A stretch of 64,000 nt of DNA, taken from assembly GCA_947652605.1 (NCBI GenBank), contig OX393577.1, positions 70,208,108 to 70,272,107 on the forward strand, in the 5' to 3' direction. This stretch comes from Elmis aenea (taxonomy: Eukaryota; Arthropoda; Insecta; Coleoptera; Elmidae). The translations under genes were made by a program, and so were the position numbers. Below the pieces are notes generated by a model. That model searched no databases and was not told the DNA's origin. It was given only the letters and a program-made list of their open reading frames with translations. Below are positions 1-11,400 of the stretch, piece after piece (position 1 is the first letter of the stretch; the number at the start of each line of letters is the position of its first letter).

Positions 1-178
1 TAACTAATACACTGCAATAGATTATTTAAATAATCTACTAAAGTGTATTACACTAGTAGATTATTAACTAATACACTGCAATAGATTATTTAAATAATCT
101 ACTAAAGTGTATTACACTAGTAGATTATTAACTAATACACTGCAATAGATTATTTAAATAATCTACTAAAGTGTATTA
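1..178. repeat. 64-bp tandem repeat, 2.8 copies
   Basis: The unit starting TAACTAATACACTGCAATAG recurs at 1, 65 and 129, an exact 64-bp period with almost no divergence; the third copy is cut short at about 178. Each unit contains a self-complementary core around TTATTTAAATAA. The array continues off the left edge, so the copy number is unknown. It appears to lie in the intron just before the terminal exon at 202. Confidence 0.9.
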
Positions 179-201
179 TTTAAATACTCTCATTGTTACA
201 G

Positions 202-240
202 ATACAGATGATGGATGAAGAGGACAGAGTGCTGAAGTAG
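202..240 (+). CDS. Probable terminal coding exon of an unidentified plus-strand gene (3' end only)
   Basis: A good splice acceptor (CATTGTTACAG) ends at 201. It is followed by an open frame of 12 codons, IQMMDEEDRVLK, and a TAG at 238-240. An AATAAA lies 51 bases past the stop, at 291-296. Acceptor, short acidic C-terminus, stop and poly(A) signal in this order are what a last exon looks like. The rest of the gene lies left of the window, so the product cannot be named. The frame was chosen because the other two stop within a few codons. A chance acceptor in AT-rich DNA is the main alternative. Confidence 0.45.
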   Translation: MQMMDEEDRVLK

Positions 241-290
241 TTCAAATACAATTGTAAATTTGGTACTATTTATTATGATGTAATTATTAT

Positions 291-296
291 AATAAA
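291..296 (+). terminator. Poly(A) signal AATAAA after the exon at 202-240
   Basis: A canonical AATAAA hexamer lies 51 bases downstream of the TAG at 238-240. This is a plausible cleavage signal for the gene ending there; the motif is common by chance in DNA this AT-rich. Confidence 0.4.
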
Positions 297-341
297 AGAT
301 TTACAAAAATATAAATGACTACATTATTATAATACAGAATA

Positions 342-2245
342 AATAATTTAATACAGTAGACAAGTTGAATAATTTAATACAGTAGAGAAGCTAAATAATT
401 TAATACAGTAGAGAAGCTAAATAATTTAATACAGTAGACAAGTTGAATAATTTAATACAGTAGACAAGTTGAATAATTTAATACAGTAGACAAGTTGAGA
501 AGCTAAATAATTTAATACAGTAGAGAAGCTAAATAATTTAATACAGTGACAAGCTAAATAATTTAATACAGTAGACAAGTTGAATAATTTAATACAGTAG
601 ACAAGTTGAATAATTTAATACAGTAGACAAGTTGAGAAGCTAAATAATTTAATACAGTAGAGAAGCTAAATAATTTAATACAGTAGAGAAGCTAAATAAT
701 TTAATACAGTAGACAAGTTGAATAATTTAATACAGTAGACAAGTTGAATAATTTAATACAGTAGACAAGTTGAGAAGCTAAATAATTTAATACAGTAGAG
801 AAGCTAAATAATTTAATACAGTAGAGAAGCTAAATAATTTAATACAGTAGACAAGTTGAATAATTTAATACAGTAGACAAGTTGAATAATTTAATACAGT
901 AGACAAGTTGAGAAGCTAAATAATTTAATACAGTAGAGAAGCTAAATAATTTAATACAGTAGAGAAGCTAAATAATTTAATACAGTAGAGAAGCTAAATA
1001 ATTTAATACAGTAGACAAGTTGAGAAGCTAAATAATTTAATACAGTAGACAAGCTAAATAATTTAATACAGTAGACAAGTTGAGAAGCTAAATAATTTAA
1101 TACAGTAGACAAGTTGAATAATTTAATACAGTTTGAGAAGCTAAATAATTTAATACAGTAGACAAGTTGAATAATTTAATACAGTTTGAGAAGCTAAATA
1201 ATTTAATACAGTAGACAAGTTGAGAAGCTAAATAATTTAATACAGTTGAGAAGTTGAATAATTTAATACAGTAGTTAGTAGAGAAGTTCAATAATTTAAT
1301 ACAGTAAAGAAGTTAAATAATTTAATACAGTAGACAAGTTGAGAAGCTAAATAATTTAATACAGTAGACAAGTTGAATAATTTAATACAGTAGACAAGTT
1401 GAGAAGCTAAATAATTTAATACAGTAGACAAGTTGAGAAGCTAAATAATTTAATACAGTAGACAAGTTGAATAATTTAATACAGTAGACAAGTTGAGAAG
1501 CTAAATAATTTAATACAGTAGACAAGTTGAATAATTTAATACAGTAAAGAAGTTAAATAATTTAATACAGTGACAAGTTGAATAATTTAATACAGTAGAC
1601 GAGTTGAATAATTTAATACAGTAGTTATGAAGCTAAATAATTTAATACAGTAGAGAAGCTAAATTATTTAATACAGCAAAGAAGTTAAATAATTGTATAT
1701 AGCAGAGGAGCTAAACAATTTAATACAGCAAAGAAGATAAATGATTTAATACAGTGAAGAAGCTAAATAATTTAATATAGCAGAGGAGCTAAACAATTTA
1801 ATACAGCAAAGAAGTTAAATAATTTAATACAGTAGAGAAGTTACATAATTTAATATAGTAGAGAAGTTCAATAATTTAATACAGTAGAGAAGTTAAATAA
1901 TTTAATACAGTAAAGAAGTTAAATAATTTAATACAGTAGAGAAGTTAAGAAACTAAATAATTTAATACAGCAAAGAAGATAAATGATTGAAGAAGCTAAA
2001 TAATTTAATACAGTAGAGAAGTTAAGAAGCTCAATAATTTAATACAGTTAAGAAGCTCGAGAAGTTAAGAAGCTCAATAATTTAATACAGTAGAGAAGTT
2101 AAAGAATTCAATACAGTAAAGAACCTAAATATTTGAATACAGTTAATAAGCTTAATAATTGAATACAGTAAAGAAGTTAAATAATTTTATACAGTAAGGA
2201 AGTTGAATAATTTTTTAATACAGTAGGAAAGATAAATAATTTTAA
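342..2245. repeat. Minisatellite of 26- and 34-bp units with a 138-bp higher-order period
   Basis: Units share the core AATAATTTAATACAGTAGA and end in one of three ways: CAAGTTG (type A, 26 bp), GAAGCTA (type B, 26 bp) or CAAGTTGAGAAGCTA (type C, 34 bp, in effect A plus the tail of B). From 420 to 970 the order A-A-C-B-B repeats four times (420-556, 557-694, 695-832, 833-970), a higher-order unit of 138 bp (137 in the first because one B lost a base). After about 1000 the order becomes irregular, and after about 1620 units diverge and change length (CAAAGAAG, GGAGCTAA variants), as expected at an array edge. No coding frame runs through it meaningfully. Confidence 0.95.
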
Positions 2246-2254
2246 AAAGCAAAA

Positions 2255-2369
2255 TCACCTATGCATTGAATTATAAGGAAGATGAAACCTAATTCCTTCC
2301 ACATTGAGGAGTTGTTCACATACAGTCTTCCTGTAGCTGAGCTGCTCCAAGGATATTGCCATGAAGATT
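2255..2369 (-). CDS. Candidate terminal exon of an unidentified minus-strand gene
   Basis: On the minus strand a strong acceptor with a pyrimidine tract (ACAATTGTTTCAG) ends at 2370. It is followed by an open frame reading IFMAISLEQLSYRKTVCEQL, then a further 17 residues and TGA at 2255-2257. A 3' UTR would then run into the minisatellite. An alternative GT donor (AG|GTGATT) at 2258 would instead make it an internal exon. I do not recognise the peptide and see no upstream exon between 2370 and 8300. The plus strand of the same stretch also has a 105-codon open frame (2282-2599), so strand and reality are uncertain. Confidence 0.25.
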
Positions 2370-2599
2370 CTGAAACAATTGTAAAAAGTAATTTTACAAA
2401 AACAATAATGCAAGACACATTAATACTAGAGCTAGCCAAAAATAGGTGGCATTACATTTTATTTATTCACTTGTACTTTTCTAATAACATTATTGAAAAC
2501 AATGCTTGCAAATTTAAAAAAAACAGTTTAATTCAATTACATTCATTTCTGTTGAACAAACAATCGAAAAGACCTCAAGGAAATACATTTCTTTTATAG

Positions 2600-3475
2600 A
2601 CTTGGAAAACGATTAATTCAAAAAGACATATGGAGGGGAAAGCAATGTACGAAAAACCGGTAAATATTGTGAAAGAAGTAACAACGCTATTATAAAAATA
2701 CAAATTTGTATCTCTTCATTAAGGAAAAGTCGACACGATTGCAATTATGTGTTGATTTTTTATTAATCACATACTTATTATTGGGTTATAATATGCATTA
2801 TTTAATAACTAAAAATGGGTATCGCTTAAAAATCCTACTTCAAACAATGGATGATAGATTGACCGACATTTTTTGCTAGCAGAAATAAATGTTTTTGATA
2901 TCAACAAATACCTGTTTTACCTTAATGCAATTATGAATAAATCGATTACAACATATTTAATGCAATTTTAGATTAACAGTCAGTTCAAATTCGCAGATTT
3001 ATTATTGCCGCCAAATAATCCTTATATTTACTTGAAAGGTTAACAAGGGACTTTCTTTATAAGTCGAACAAAATGAAAAAACGTTTAGATTCATACACAT
3101 ATTAATAGTTACAATGACAATTTGTTCAAATTTTATTTTAAAGTTGAACATTTAAACAAACTAATAAGTGCTGGGTATTGGACACAAATACACCAAAAGG
3201 CGATTTATCAAAACAATTTTACCTTCTTAAACTGCAGCTCCTATGCATCTATTGATTTCAAACAACAAACAGATTTTAATTTGTTTAAAACAAACATTTA
3301 ACACAATAATTATTAATTAATAACCTAGTATTACACACTATTGAATAAATACGTATTAGCAGAGAACGACCTGTTATAATGATATCAAACTGAACTGTGA
3401 ACTGATAAGGAAGGATGAGGAATGTGTGTCGTCATGGCGGTCACCTCTAATTGATAATGATGCTTATATGCGAGT
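2600..3475. other. No recognised feature
   Basis: AT-rich sequence with only short open frames on either strand; no repeat structure, splice pair or RNA motif that I can support. Confidence 0.5.
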
Positions 3476-3479
3476 TTAA

Positions 3480-3792
3480 AACATTAACTTAATCGCGAGA
3501 GCCCATGGGTGGGTGGTATGTGTCTTGGCAATTCTATAGTTTTCGGCTATAGTCTGGCCCTGGCAGCGTACAACGGGATTCGGTTCGAATCCTGGTGATA
3601 CGTGCTTATCAACCATGTTATGGGGGCCCGCTCGGAGTCGGCGTTTCCGGCCGACTCCGACGATACAAAAAATGTTTTTGTAAAACCCCCCCGTCCCCAA
3701 GCATATTTTTAAGCTTGGGGACAACTGGATTCGAACATGGGATACCTCACATGCGAAGCAGTAACCTGAGCAACTATGCCACGACGGCTTAG
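3480..3792 (-). mobile_element. tRNA-derived SINE-like fragment
   Basis: Read on the minus strand from 3790, the sequence has an A-box-like stretch (GTGGCATAGTTGCTCAGG, about 3765-3782) and, about 35 bases on, a B-box-like GTTCGAATCC (3727-3736), the split internal RNA polymerase III promoter of tRNAs and tRNA-derived SINEs. A second B-box, GGTTCGAATCC, lies on the plus strand at 3582-3592, so the fragment may be two SINE pieces in opposite orientation. It does not close into a full cloverleaf and is not called as a tRNA gene. It is clearly more GC-rich than its surroundings. Confidence 0.5.
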
Positions 3793-3839
3793 TGATTGTG
3801 TGGCGTTATTTGGTATATTTATCCTTATACTTTCGAACG

Positions 3840-4745
3840 TTTGAAATTTTAAAAATACATTTACAATTTTGAAACACATTCTTTTTACACTTTTTCTCAT
3901 CCATTTCACTAAGTATAGTTTGATTATAGATTTTTTGGATGGCCGCAGAAGCGAAAGTCAATTTAAAAAATCTTTTATTATTTTTAAGGTAGACACAATT
4001 CCCAAACTTATTATTAATGTCCCTTTTGCTAAACAACTATTACCTTAAATGTTTATTGCATTATAACCTACACAATAATTCACACATGATGAATACACTT
4101 AGATCACTTCTCGCGCGTCATGTGTAATGCATCAATCACAAAATAAAAATGTTTCGCTTGAATGTAATAAATACAATTTTTAAACAACACTTTTATGACT
4201 GTTTTTATCCATTCCACTAAGTATAGTTTAATTATAGAGTTATAAATGCTTACCGAATCGAAAAAAATAGTAACAGAGTCAAATTTAAGTACCTATCTTT
4301 GATTATTTTTAAATTGAATAAACACACGTTACACTTGTTAAAAATCAATTTTCTTCTTGCTAAAATAATTGCCTGGAATATTTACCTACACGAAAACACA
4401 TATGCACTTGATTAGTTCTCTAAGGTATGGCGCGTCATGTTTTAGATAACGTATATGGTAATACATCAACCAGAAAATGAAAATTTTTCGCTTAATTTAA
4501 TGAAATACAATGTTCAAACAACTTTTTTACGACTTTGCCCATCTATTAAACTAAGTGTAGTTTAATTACAGATTTTTTTGATGCTTGTAGAAGCGAAAAA
4601 TATAGCAACATAAGCCGTTCGAGTAAAATTTTAGCAGCCATTTTTGATTATTTTTGAAGTGGACACAATTTTCATATTTGTTACACACATTGCCTAAATG
4701 TTTATAATACATTTCTTTTACAACCAATTATTTTAGATAAGTCCT
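3840..4745. repeat. Degenerate tandem repeat, period about 310-330 bp, about three copies
   Basis: The landmark CACTAAGTATAGTTTRATTATAG recurs with changes at about 3906, 4214 and 4547, spacings near 308 and 330 bp. Other landmarks keep the same order in each copy: a TTGATTATTTTTRAA stretch followed by ACACAAT or ACACACGTT, CGCGTCATGT (copies 1 and 2), a run ending ATGTTTCGCTT or ATTTTTCGCTT, and AAACAACWYTTTTAYGACT. Divergence between copies looks like 20-30 percent, so this is an old satellite-like array. Confidence 0.75.
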
Positions 4746-5649
4746 CTAAAAATTATTAGCAAGTGTTTTGATAATTTACCTACTTGATAGTTTTGTGGAT
4801 TAGTTATTGTTTTATTTATTAATATATTTATGAAACTTGTAAGTGTTCTATAAATTATAGTACATATTGAGAATCAACTTATTTAAATGATATACCACAA
4901 ATTAAGATACTATCCCTAATATTTTTCACTTTGTAAATTTTCATGTAATATTTATAATACTTACTTTGTGTTTTTAACTGCCCACATCTGTTATGGAGAT
5001 AGGTCCCATTCTTCAGAAAATGTTTTATTGTATGGATATCTATATACAACAATAAAAATTAACATTGCACCCAGAATGTGTGACAGTTGTAAATTGGTTT
5101 TGCAAATATTTTAATCCCAAGTCTTTTTGAAGTCTTAATATTTTGATAAGTGTATATGAAAGCTTTAGGCAAAATTGTTTTATGGTTGTTCTCAATATGT
5201 TTAATAAAAAACAATTGGCTTGAAACTTCATACACACCTCAAACAATCAAGTGCCCTTGGTTCTTTAAAATTATAATTTAAAAATCTTTATAACAAATGG
5301 ATAAATTGCACACTATGTGCCACTTTCAGTTTCATTTTTTTAAACATCTTAATAAAATTAGCAAGATAAAAGTTTTTTGGTGCTTTTTATTTACGCCCAA
5401 AATTTAACCCAATTATTTTATTAAACTAAGGAGTAAATTTTTTTATGAAAAGATGATTAAAACAAAACGAGTTATTTATAAAAAATGACCAAATTTTTAT
5501 TGCAAAACAATGTTACAATAATTTAAAAGCATGAAATTGTGAAAATATGCTAGACTCTTAGGAACATGACGAAATAAAACTTTAAACTTTAAATACTATA
5601 TATACACCCTCAATTACACCCATTTGTCAGCAATAACTACTAATTACGA
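4746..5649. other. No recognised feature
   Basis: AT-rich; no supportable gene or repeat seen. Confidence 0.5.
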
Positions 5650-5816
5650 TGGATTTCCGTGTAGGCAGTTCGATAGTGTAACTGTGCGACTACATATAAA
5701 TGAACCAATAACATTTATTGTATGTGGGACGTCGTATTTAAACATTTGACTGTGATTGGTTCGTTTAAAACGTGGTTATACAGTTACACCATCGTACTGC
5801 CTGCACGAAAACTCAC
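5650..5816. mobile_element. MITE-like inverted-repeat element, about 167 bp
   Basis: The left end reads ATTTCCGTGTAGGCAGTTCG and the right end, reverse-complemented, reads GTTTTCGTGCAGGCAGTACG. The match continues inward through GATRGTGTAACTGT and a conserved ATGAACCAATAAC / ACGAACCAATCAC block, about 70 bp per arm. With almost no loop, the whole element is an imperfect hairpin. No target duplication is obvious. Confidence 0.65.
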
Positions 5817-7882
5817 CTTTAAACTTGAGATCACTACCAATTTAGTTAAATCATGAATAAATATAAAAAAATAATTCTAATAAAAACAACAATTTGTTAC
5901 TAACAAATTATTTGTACTCACATGAAGGAAAATGTTAAGGCCAATAATAACATATTTACAATGTAAAACAAAACCACGATTTAATTATTTAAGCACTGTA
6001 CAGTTACTTTTGTGAACAACTAGCTTTGCGGCCGTCGAGAATGTGAGCTAATTACAAAACCTAACTGCCAAGTATACTAAAAAAAGATTTTCTAAACAAA
6101 CTTTAACGGCACCTTATAACAAGATTATAAGATCACTATATAATATGTACTCTTTTATGATAAAGTTGATTTTTAAGGCAGTATTTTAAAATTTTCAACT
6201 GGTAGTTTAAAAAATCAATCTTTAGTATAAAACCTCTAACATTTATCTCGTTTTCACAACAAACAAAATTTGATAATTACTTATTTAGTTTATTAAATAT
6301 TATTTTATAACAAAAATTAATATATCTATATTCACGAATAGGTTAAAAAACAATTATACAAATAATTACAAATTATTAACAGCATACTCATTTAAAACAT
6401 TTTCTTATAAAGAAAAATTACATCATCATAGAAAACCTACGATTTAGGTGTCGAAATATTTTTTCTGTAAAAAATCTATTACGACTGTTATTTACAGTGG
6501 CTTCAATCTTTACCAATTTGATCAAAAATAAAGCGCCACATATTTAATAGAGTGGATTAAAAATATGTAAAAATAAGTTCCAGAGATTATCATGCAGTGG
6601 CTATTACTTAACGACTTTTAAAAGTTACACTTTCAATTAATTAGACCTACACACATACAAAAATATAGTCACAGAACTTTTTCTAAAGTGAAGTCTCCTT
6701 TACCTGGAGGTTAACAAATTTTTCATGACTTGTGCCTTGGGAGATAAAAGCTATACGCGTGTTGCAATAGTTAGCAGAAATCATCCAGTATACAGGGTAA
6801 GTCAGAAAGGCACACTGCTGTATGGTGTTAATACAAGCTTTATGAGAAAGATTTTGTAGAAGTGTTTCTCGACTTACCTAATTCCATGTTTTTATTAATT
6901 TTTGATCTTTTTCTGTTAAAATTATCTCAGCTTTACTATTGATGTGTGCTTTCAAGAAATTAATTATCCAACTAGAGTAATTATTTTGGACAATAAAAAT
7001 AAAAGTAAGTATTTTCATTAGCGTGAAGGTTTGGCATTAATTTAATCGACTGGACTGCTACAAATATTTCAATAATAAAGTTAAACTTAGCGAAATTTCC
7101 AATTGAAGACAAAAATATATAACGAGCTTTTTGATATGTAACAATTCTACAAACTATAACTATATTTAAAAATTAAATGATCTTGAGGATAAAAAAATTC
7201 AAAAATACCATTCAATTTACCAAAACACTTGTTTTTTTTTATGTAAACCATCAACCTAATAAATGTAACTACGACAACAAACTTTTAAAAAGATTGTTAG
7301 CAGTTCTAACGAACCTAATCGAATTCTAGTTTCATAAAAACAAAATTAATTATATATATATTACAAATTTCGGTTTTGTACTAAAAAAGAATTAATAAAA
7401 GTCCCTAACCTGGCCTATTTCGTTCGATAAAGGGTGTTGCTTTAAATAAGATTTAAAATTATACTCTCTTATGCACATACATTCTAGTTTTAGCCATCGT
7501 ATTTTGAGCTATAAAATAAAATTCAAGCAGCTTTGTTGCAACTGTTGAGGGTGCACTTATTAACTCGGAATTTTCATTTATTTTGTTAATCAACTGGTGT
7601 GAGGTTTTAAATAAATGGATTGTATGATTGTATGAGACGGGGTCAAAACGTTTGTTTTCTGCACGTTAAATTCATTAGCAATTGATTGCTTCGTAGAAAA
7701 AAAACTTTTGAATTTTATAACTTACTGCATGTTAAGCCGATATTATTGCATGAATTTTGCATCTTAAAACCGTAATTAGGGATGAAATTTACGATTGACG
7801 ATTTTAGATGACCGACCATCTCTATACAGTTTCCAGTGCCAAAAACAAACGGCAAATTCATCCAATTTTTGTTATGACTTTC
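5817..7882. other. No recognised feature; may include Taf4 3' flank
   Basis: Long AT-rich stretch without a supportable coding frame. One TATACAGGGTAAGTC at about 6791 resembles the transposon ends seen at 28272, 38598 and 56252. The Taf4 3' UTR should extend left from 8345, but I could not choose among the many AATAAA-like sites. Confidence 0.45.
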
Positions 7883-8075
7883 TTACCAGTGGTGTATCTA
7901 GCCGTCCATGGAACCGGTGGAAATTTGGAAAAACTGGTACTGCTTTACAGGGAAACTTTCAGTTTTGATAAACTTTCACAGTTTTGATGGCTGATTCGTC
8001 TCAACCTTAGTCTAAATTCCTAGAGGGCCCCCGGGGGCCAGGTGGGTCTAGGTGCACCGCACACCCTGCACTATA
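7883..8075. mobile_element. Degenerate hAT-like element remnant
   Basis: CCAGTGGTGTATCTAG at about 7888 resembles the common CAGTGGCGTAGCTAG ends of hAT-like elements. The GC-rich stretch GGGCCCCCGGGGGCCAGG at about 8024 and the following GGTGCACCGC look like further pieces. There are no intact matching ends or target duplication, so this is only a remnant call. Confidence 0.3.
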
Positions 8076-8345
8076 CAGCACATACTGAGTTGGTTCGACT
8101 GTTCATTGTGTCAAGTCGTTGAGATTGACTCGTTCCGACAGAATTTTAAAAACGTCTCGATTGTAGTTTACTGTGACTCGATAACGGCCACGAAAAATAA
8201 AAAATCTGTCCACTACATGCGATAATCGACTGGAATATCAGAACGAAACTGGCAGAATCATCATCGTGTATCATTAAGACTTACTTAATTCTTAAAACTT
8301 TACGTGAATGTCTCTAAATATCACAACACTGACGAGAAGCGTGCA

Positions 8346-8498
8346 TCACTTAAGATATGACTTGTATAAAAGCGAACTCTTACACAGGTCCTTTTCTGTT
8401 TCAAATAAAAATTGCAAGTCTCGTAAAGTCACTTTTTTCATGCGTGCCCTTAGCGGTAGTTGATTCCTCGCTGCATTGTTGAACCCGCCAGCACTCGC
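8346..8498 (-). CDS. Taf4: Taf4 coding exon 7 (C-terminus)
   Basis: 50 codons and TGA. ASAGGFNNAARNQLPLRARM leads to KKVTLRDLQFLFETEK and LLYKSYLK, matching the TAF4 C-terminal signature (V-LRDL--LE-E and LLYKA-LK). The acceptor is TTCTTTTGCAG. Confidence 0.95.
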   Translation of the reverse strand, partial: ASAGGFNNAARNQLPLRARMKKVTLRDLQFLFETEKDLCKSSLLYKSYLK

Positions 8499-11400
8499 CT
8501 GCAAAAGAATTATTGTCCAGTAAATTATCACCACAATACAGCATGTCCAAAACAACTCCACCGCCTTCCCAGAAAATACAGAGGGTGGACCAAATTCGAA
8601 TGTTTTACGGGGTATTCGGTTACCGCAATAGATAGCGAAAATCTGATTTCGGTCTCTTGGGCTATGTTTTTGAGGAAATAACGCCTATGCAATCAGATTT
8701 TTTCTATCGGATTCCATTATTGCACTACGACGAAAAATGAAATTTCATAGTTTTTGAAAATTTGCAATAACTTCTTTATTTATTAAATTAAAACAAAATG
8801 TTATACAGGTTTTTTATACGGATTTTTATGCTTAATTTAAAAACAAAAGTGATTCCTTTTTAGCCATCTTGACTTTCGAGATATGTAGTAAACTTTTATA
8901 TTTTTAAATGGAAACCCTAGTCGGCCATGACTTTACGTGAAAGAGTATTTTTTAGCTTTTCAAAAATATAGTTTTATATACTTGTTGCAAAAAATAACCG
9001 AGATATGGCCAATTTTGTAAAAATTCGATCATCAAAGTTTGCCATGCTTTCGTAAACAAGTGATGTTTGCAATTATTTAACAACCAAGCGTCATTGCCAA
9101 GTAAATTCTGCAGCAGCCGCTACGTTTTTATCACTTACAAAATAATATTCCAACATATTACACTTTTCAAAGAGTCTAAATTTAGCCATCTTCACAATAC
9201 CACAATAAACAGTTATAAAATACAAAACAATACACGGATTTGCTTTAAAGTTGACAAATGTACTTCGAAATGACGTTTAGTTGTTTAATAATTGCAAACA
9301 TAACTTGTTTACGAAATCATGGCAAACTTTGATGATCGAATTTTACAAAATTGGCCATATGTCGGTTATTTTTTGCAACAAGTATATAAAACTACATATT
9401 TTTGAATAGCTAAAAAAATACTCTTTCACATAAAATCATGGCCAACTAGGGTTTCTATTTAAAAAAATTTAAGTTTACTCCATATCTCAAAAGTCAAGAT
9501 GGCTAAAAAAAATGTACTTTTGTTTATCAATTAAGCATAAAAATCTGTATAAAAAACCTCTATAACATTTTGTTCTAATTTAATAAATAGAGAAGTTATA
9601 GCAACATTTCAAAAATTATGAAATTTCTATTTTCGTCTGTAGTGCCAAAATGGAATCCGATAGAAAAAAATCTGATTGCATGGGCGTTATTTTCTCAAAA
9701 AAATAGCCCAAGAGACTAAAATCAGATTTTCGCTATCTATTACGGTAACCGAGATACCCCGTAAAACATTTGAATTTGGTCCACTCTGTGCAACGGCTAC
9801 AGTTACGAGGAAAAAATATGAAGAATTATGAACTGTTGTTTTCGCTCAAAATTCTTCACATTTTAAGACATTGAAGTGACTCTGAAGCTTGTCTTAAATT
9901 TTCTGAGATCCGAACGGCAGGCACGTTAGTTTGGCCAGCCTACAAAAGCCGATTTTAACAGTCGATTATTAACATTTACCTGCGATGCACCAGCGACTCC
10001 TTCCCCGTCCAATCTAGGTTTTTTTCTTGGTCCTATCGCTTGCAGTGCAGTGGCGTTCGCTTCTCTCTGCCGAAGTTCTTCCATTTCTACTCTCTGCATC
10101 TCTTTGGCCTTTGCCTTGAGCTTGGCTTGTTCTGGATCTTCCGTTTTTGAGCGACTTTTGGCAGCACGCAATAACATCTCGCGTTCCAGTTCTTCATGTC
10201 TCTTCCGCTCTGCCCTATCAAGATCTTCCAAAAATTTTAACTGTCCTAGAAGTGGATAAAAAAAAGCAAATTAAAACAGTAATCTCGACAGAAGAATTTT
10301 TCATCCACAGTTACAAATTTGTCGACGAAAATTTCTTCAAATTAAGTACTCAACGTAAACGCATAGAAGGATTACCTTTAATATCACTAGTTGCTTCATA
10401 TCTTGGGTCACCTTTGACCACTTCTATTCTATGTTCGGTAATAATTGCTAATTTTTCCACTAGATTTTTAAGCCGCTCCTGTGCAGCGTGTGCTATGACT
10501 GCGGACACCTCGCTGCTAGGTTCATCGAGACCCTGCCTCGCCATCACTTGCCTAATCCTATGTTGCAGAGGTCCCATGCTCAATAAAAACTCTTCCTTAC
10601 ACGATCTTATCTGCGTACCGACGAACTCCGTAGATCCTAATATTCTCTGAGTTTCCTCGGCTAGATTAACACCTCCCATCGCTGCGACATCATTAATATC
10701 GTCGTCCCCCGTGTAGGCGGACGAAAATGACTTTTTCTCTTTATCTTTGGTTAATGGTTTAGTAAGCATTGAAGGCACTGTAGGTTTAGATCCTTGTGTT
10801 TTAAAATTTGTTAAGGGCGACTTTATTTGTACTGGAGTGGTAGTTCGAACTGTTAACGGCGGCCTGATGTGGCCAGGTACGACCGTGCGTACTTGCAGAG
10901 GTTGCCGTACCATGTTCATTCCCGGCCTTACTTGATTATTCGGAAAGACCGGATGCAACGCGGGGGGCTGAGAGCTTGACACTATGACGGGTGTCGTGGA
11001 GTTCGGTTGTCGAATTGTCGTGACCATTCTGGTAGTTTGTTGTACTGTTCCTCTTACAGGAGTTACTAGACGTTGTTGAACTTGTCCTGGTCGAACCATT
11101 GTTGCTCCTGGTGTTACCAATCTCACTTGCGAGGTAGCAACCGCAGGTCGGACTTGTGTTTGTATGGTAGGTGTCCCGCTAGCTATGGAAAATACCACGT
11201 TGGCTGGTGGGGGACGGATGCCATCTATTGACAATTCTTTTGTTGCTAATGAGTGTCGAAGTAATGGTAAACTTTTCTGTAAAATTAAAAATTTTATTTA
11301 ATACAATCTCAAATCTTAATTATATTCAAATGATTTTATTTTTATTAATCAATTAATCAATTAAAACTCCTCGTTACGCAGTTCCTAATTTTATTGTACT

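Noticed and set aside
1097..1291. Open frame through the minisatellite on the minus strand
   Set aside because: It is made entirely of 26- and 34-bp repeat units, whose lengths are not multiples of three; it is a by-product of the repeat, not a gene.
1..2245. CRISPR-like array
   Set aside because: Repeats are directly adjacent with no unique spacers and the context is eukaryotic; these are minisatellites.
2282..2599. 105-codon plus-strand open frame
   Set aside because: No recognisable motif and low-complexity ending; the minus-strand splice acceptor explains the unusual stretch at least as well. Kept only as an alternative.
3710..3792. A tRNA gene on the minus strand
   Set aside because: A- and B-box-like motifs are present but acceptor and anticodon stems do not pair into a full cloverleaf; a SINE relic is the simpler reading.
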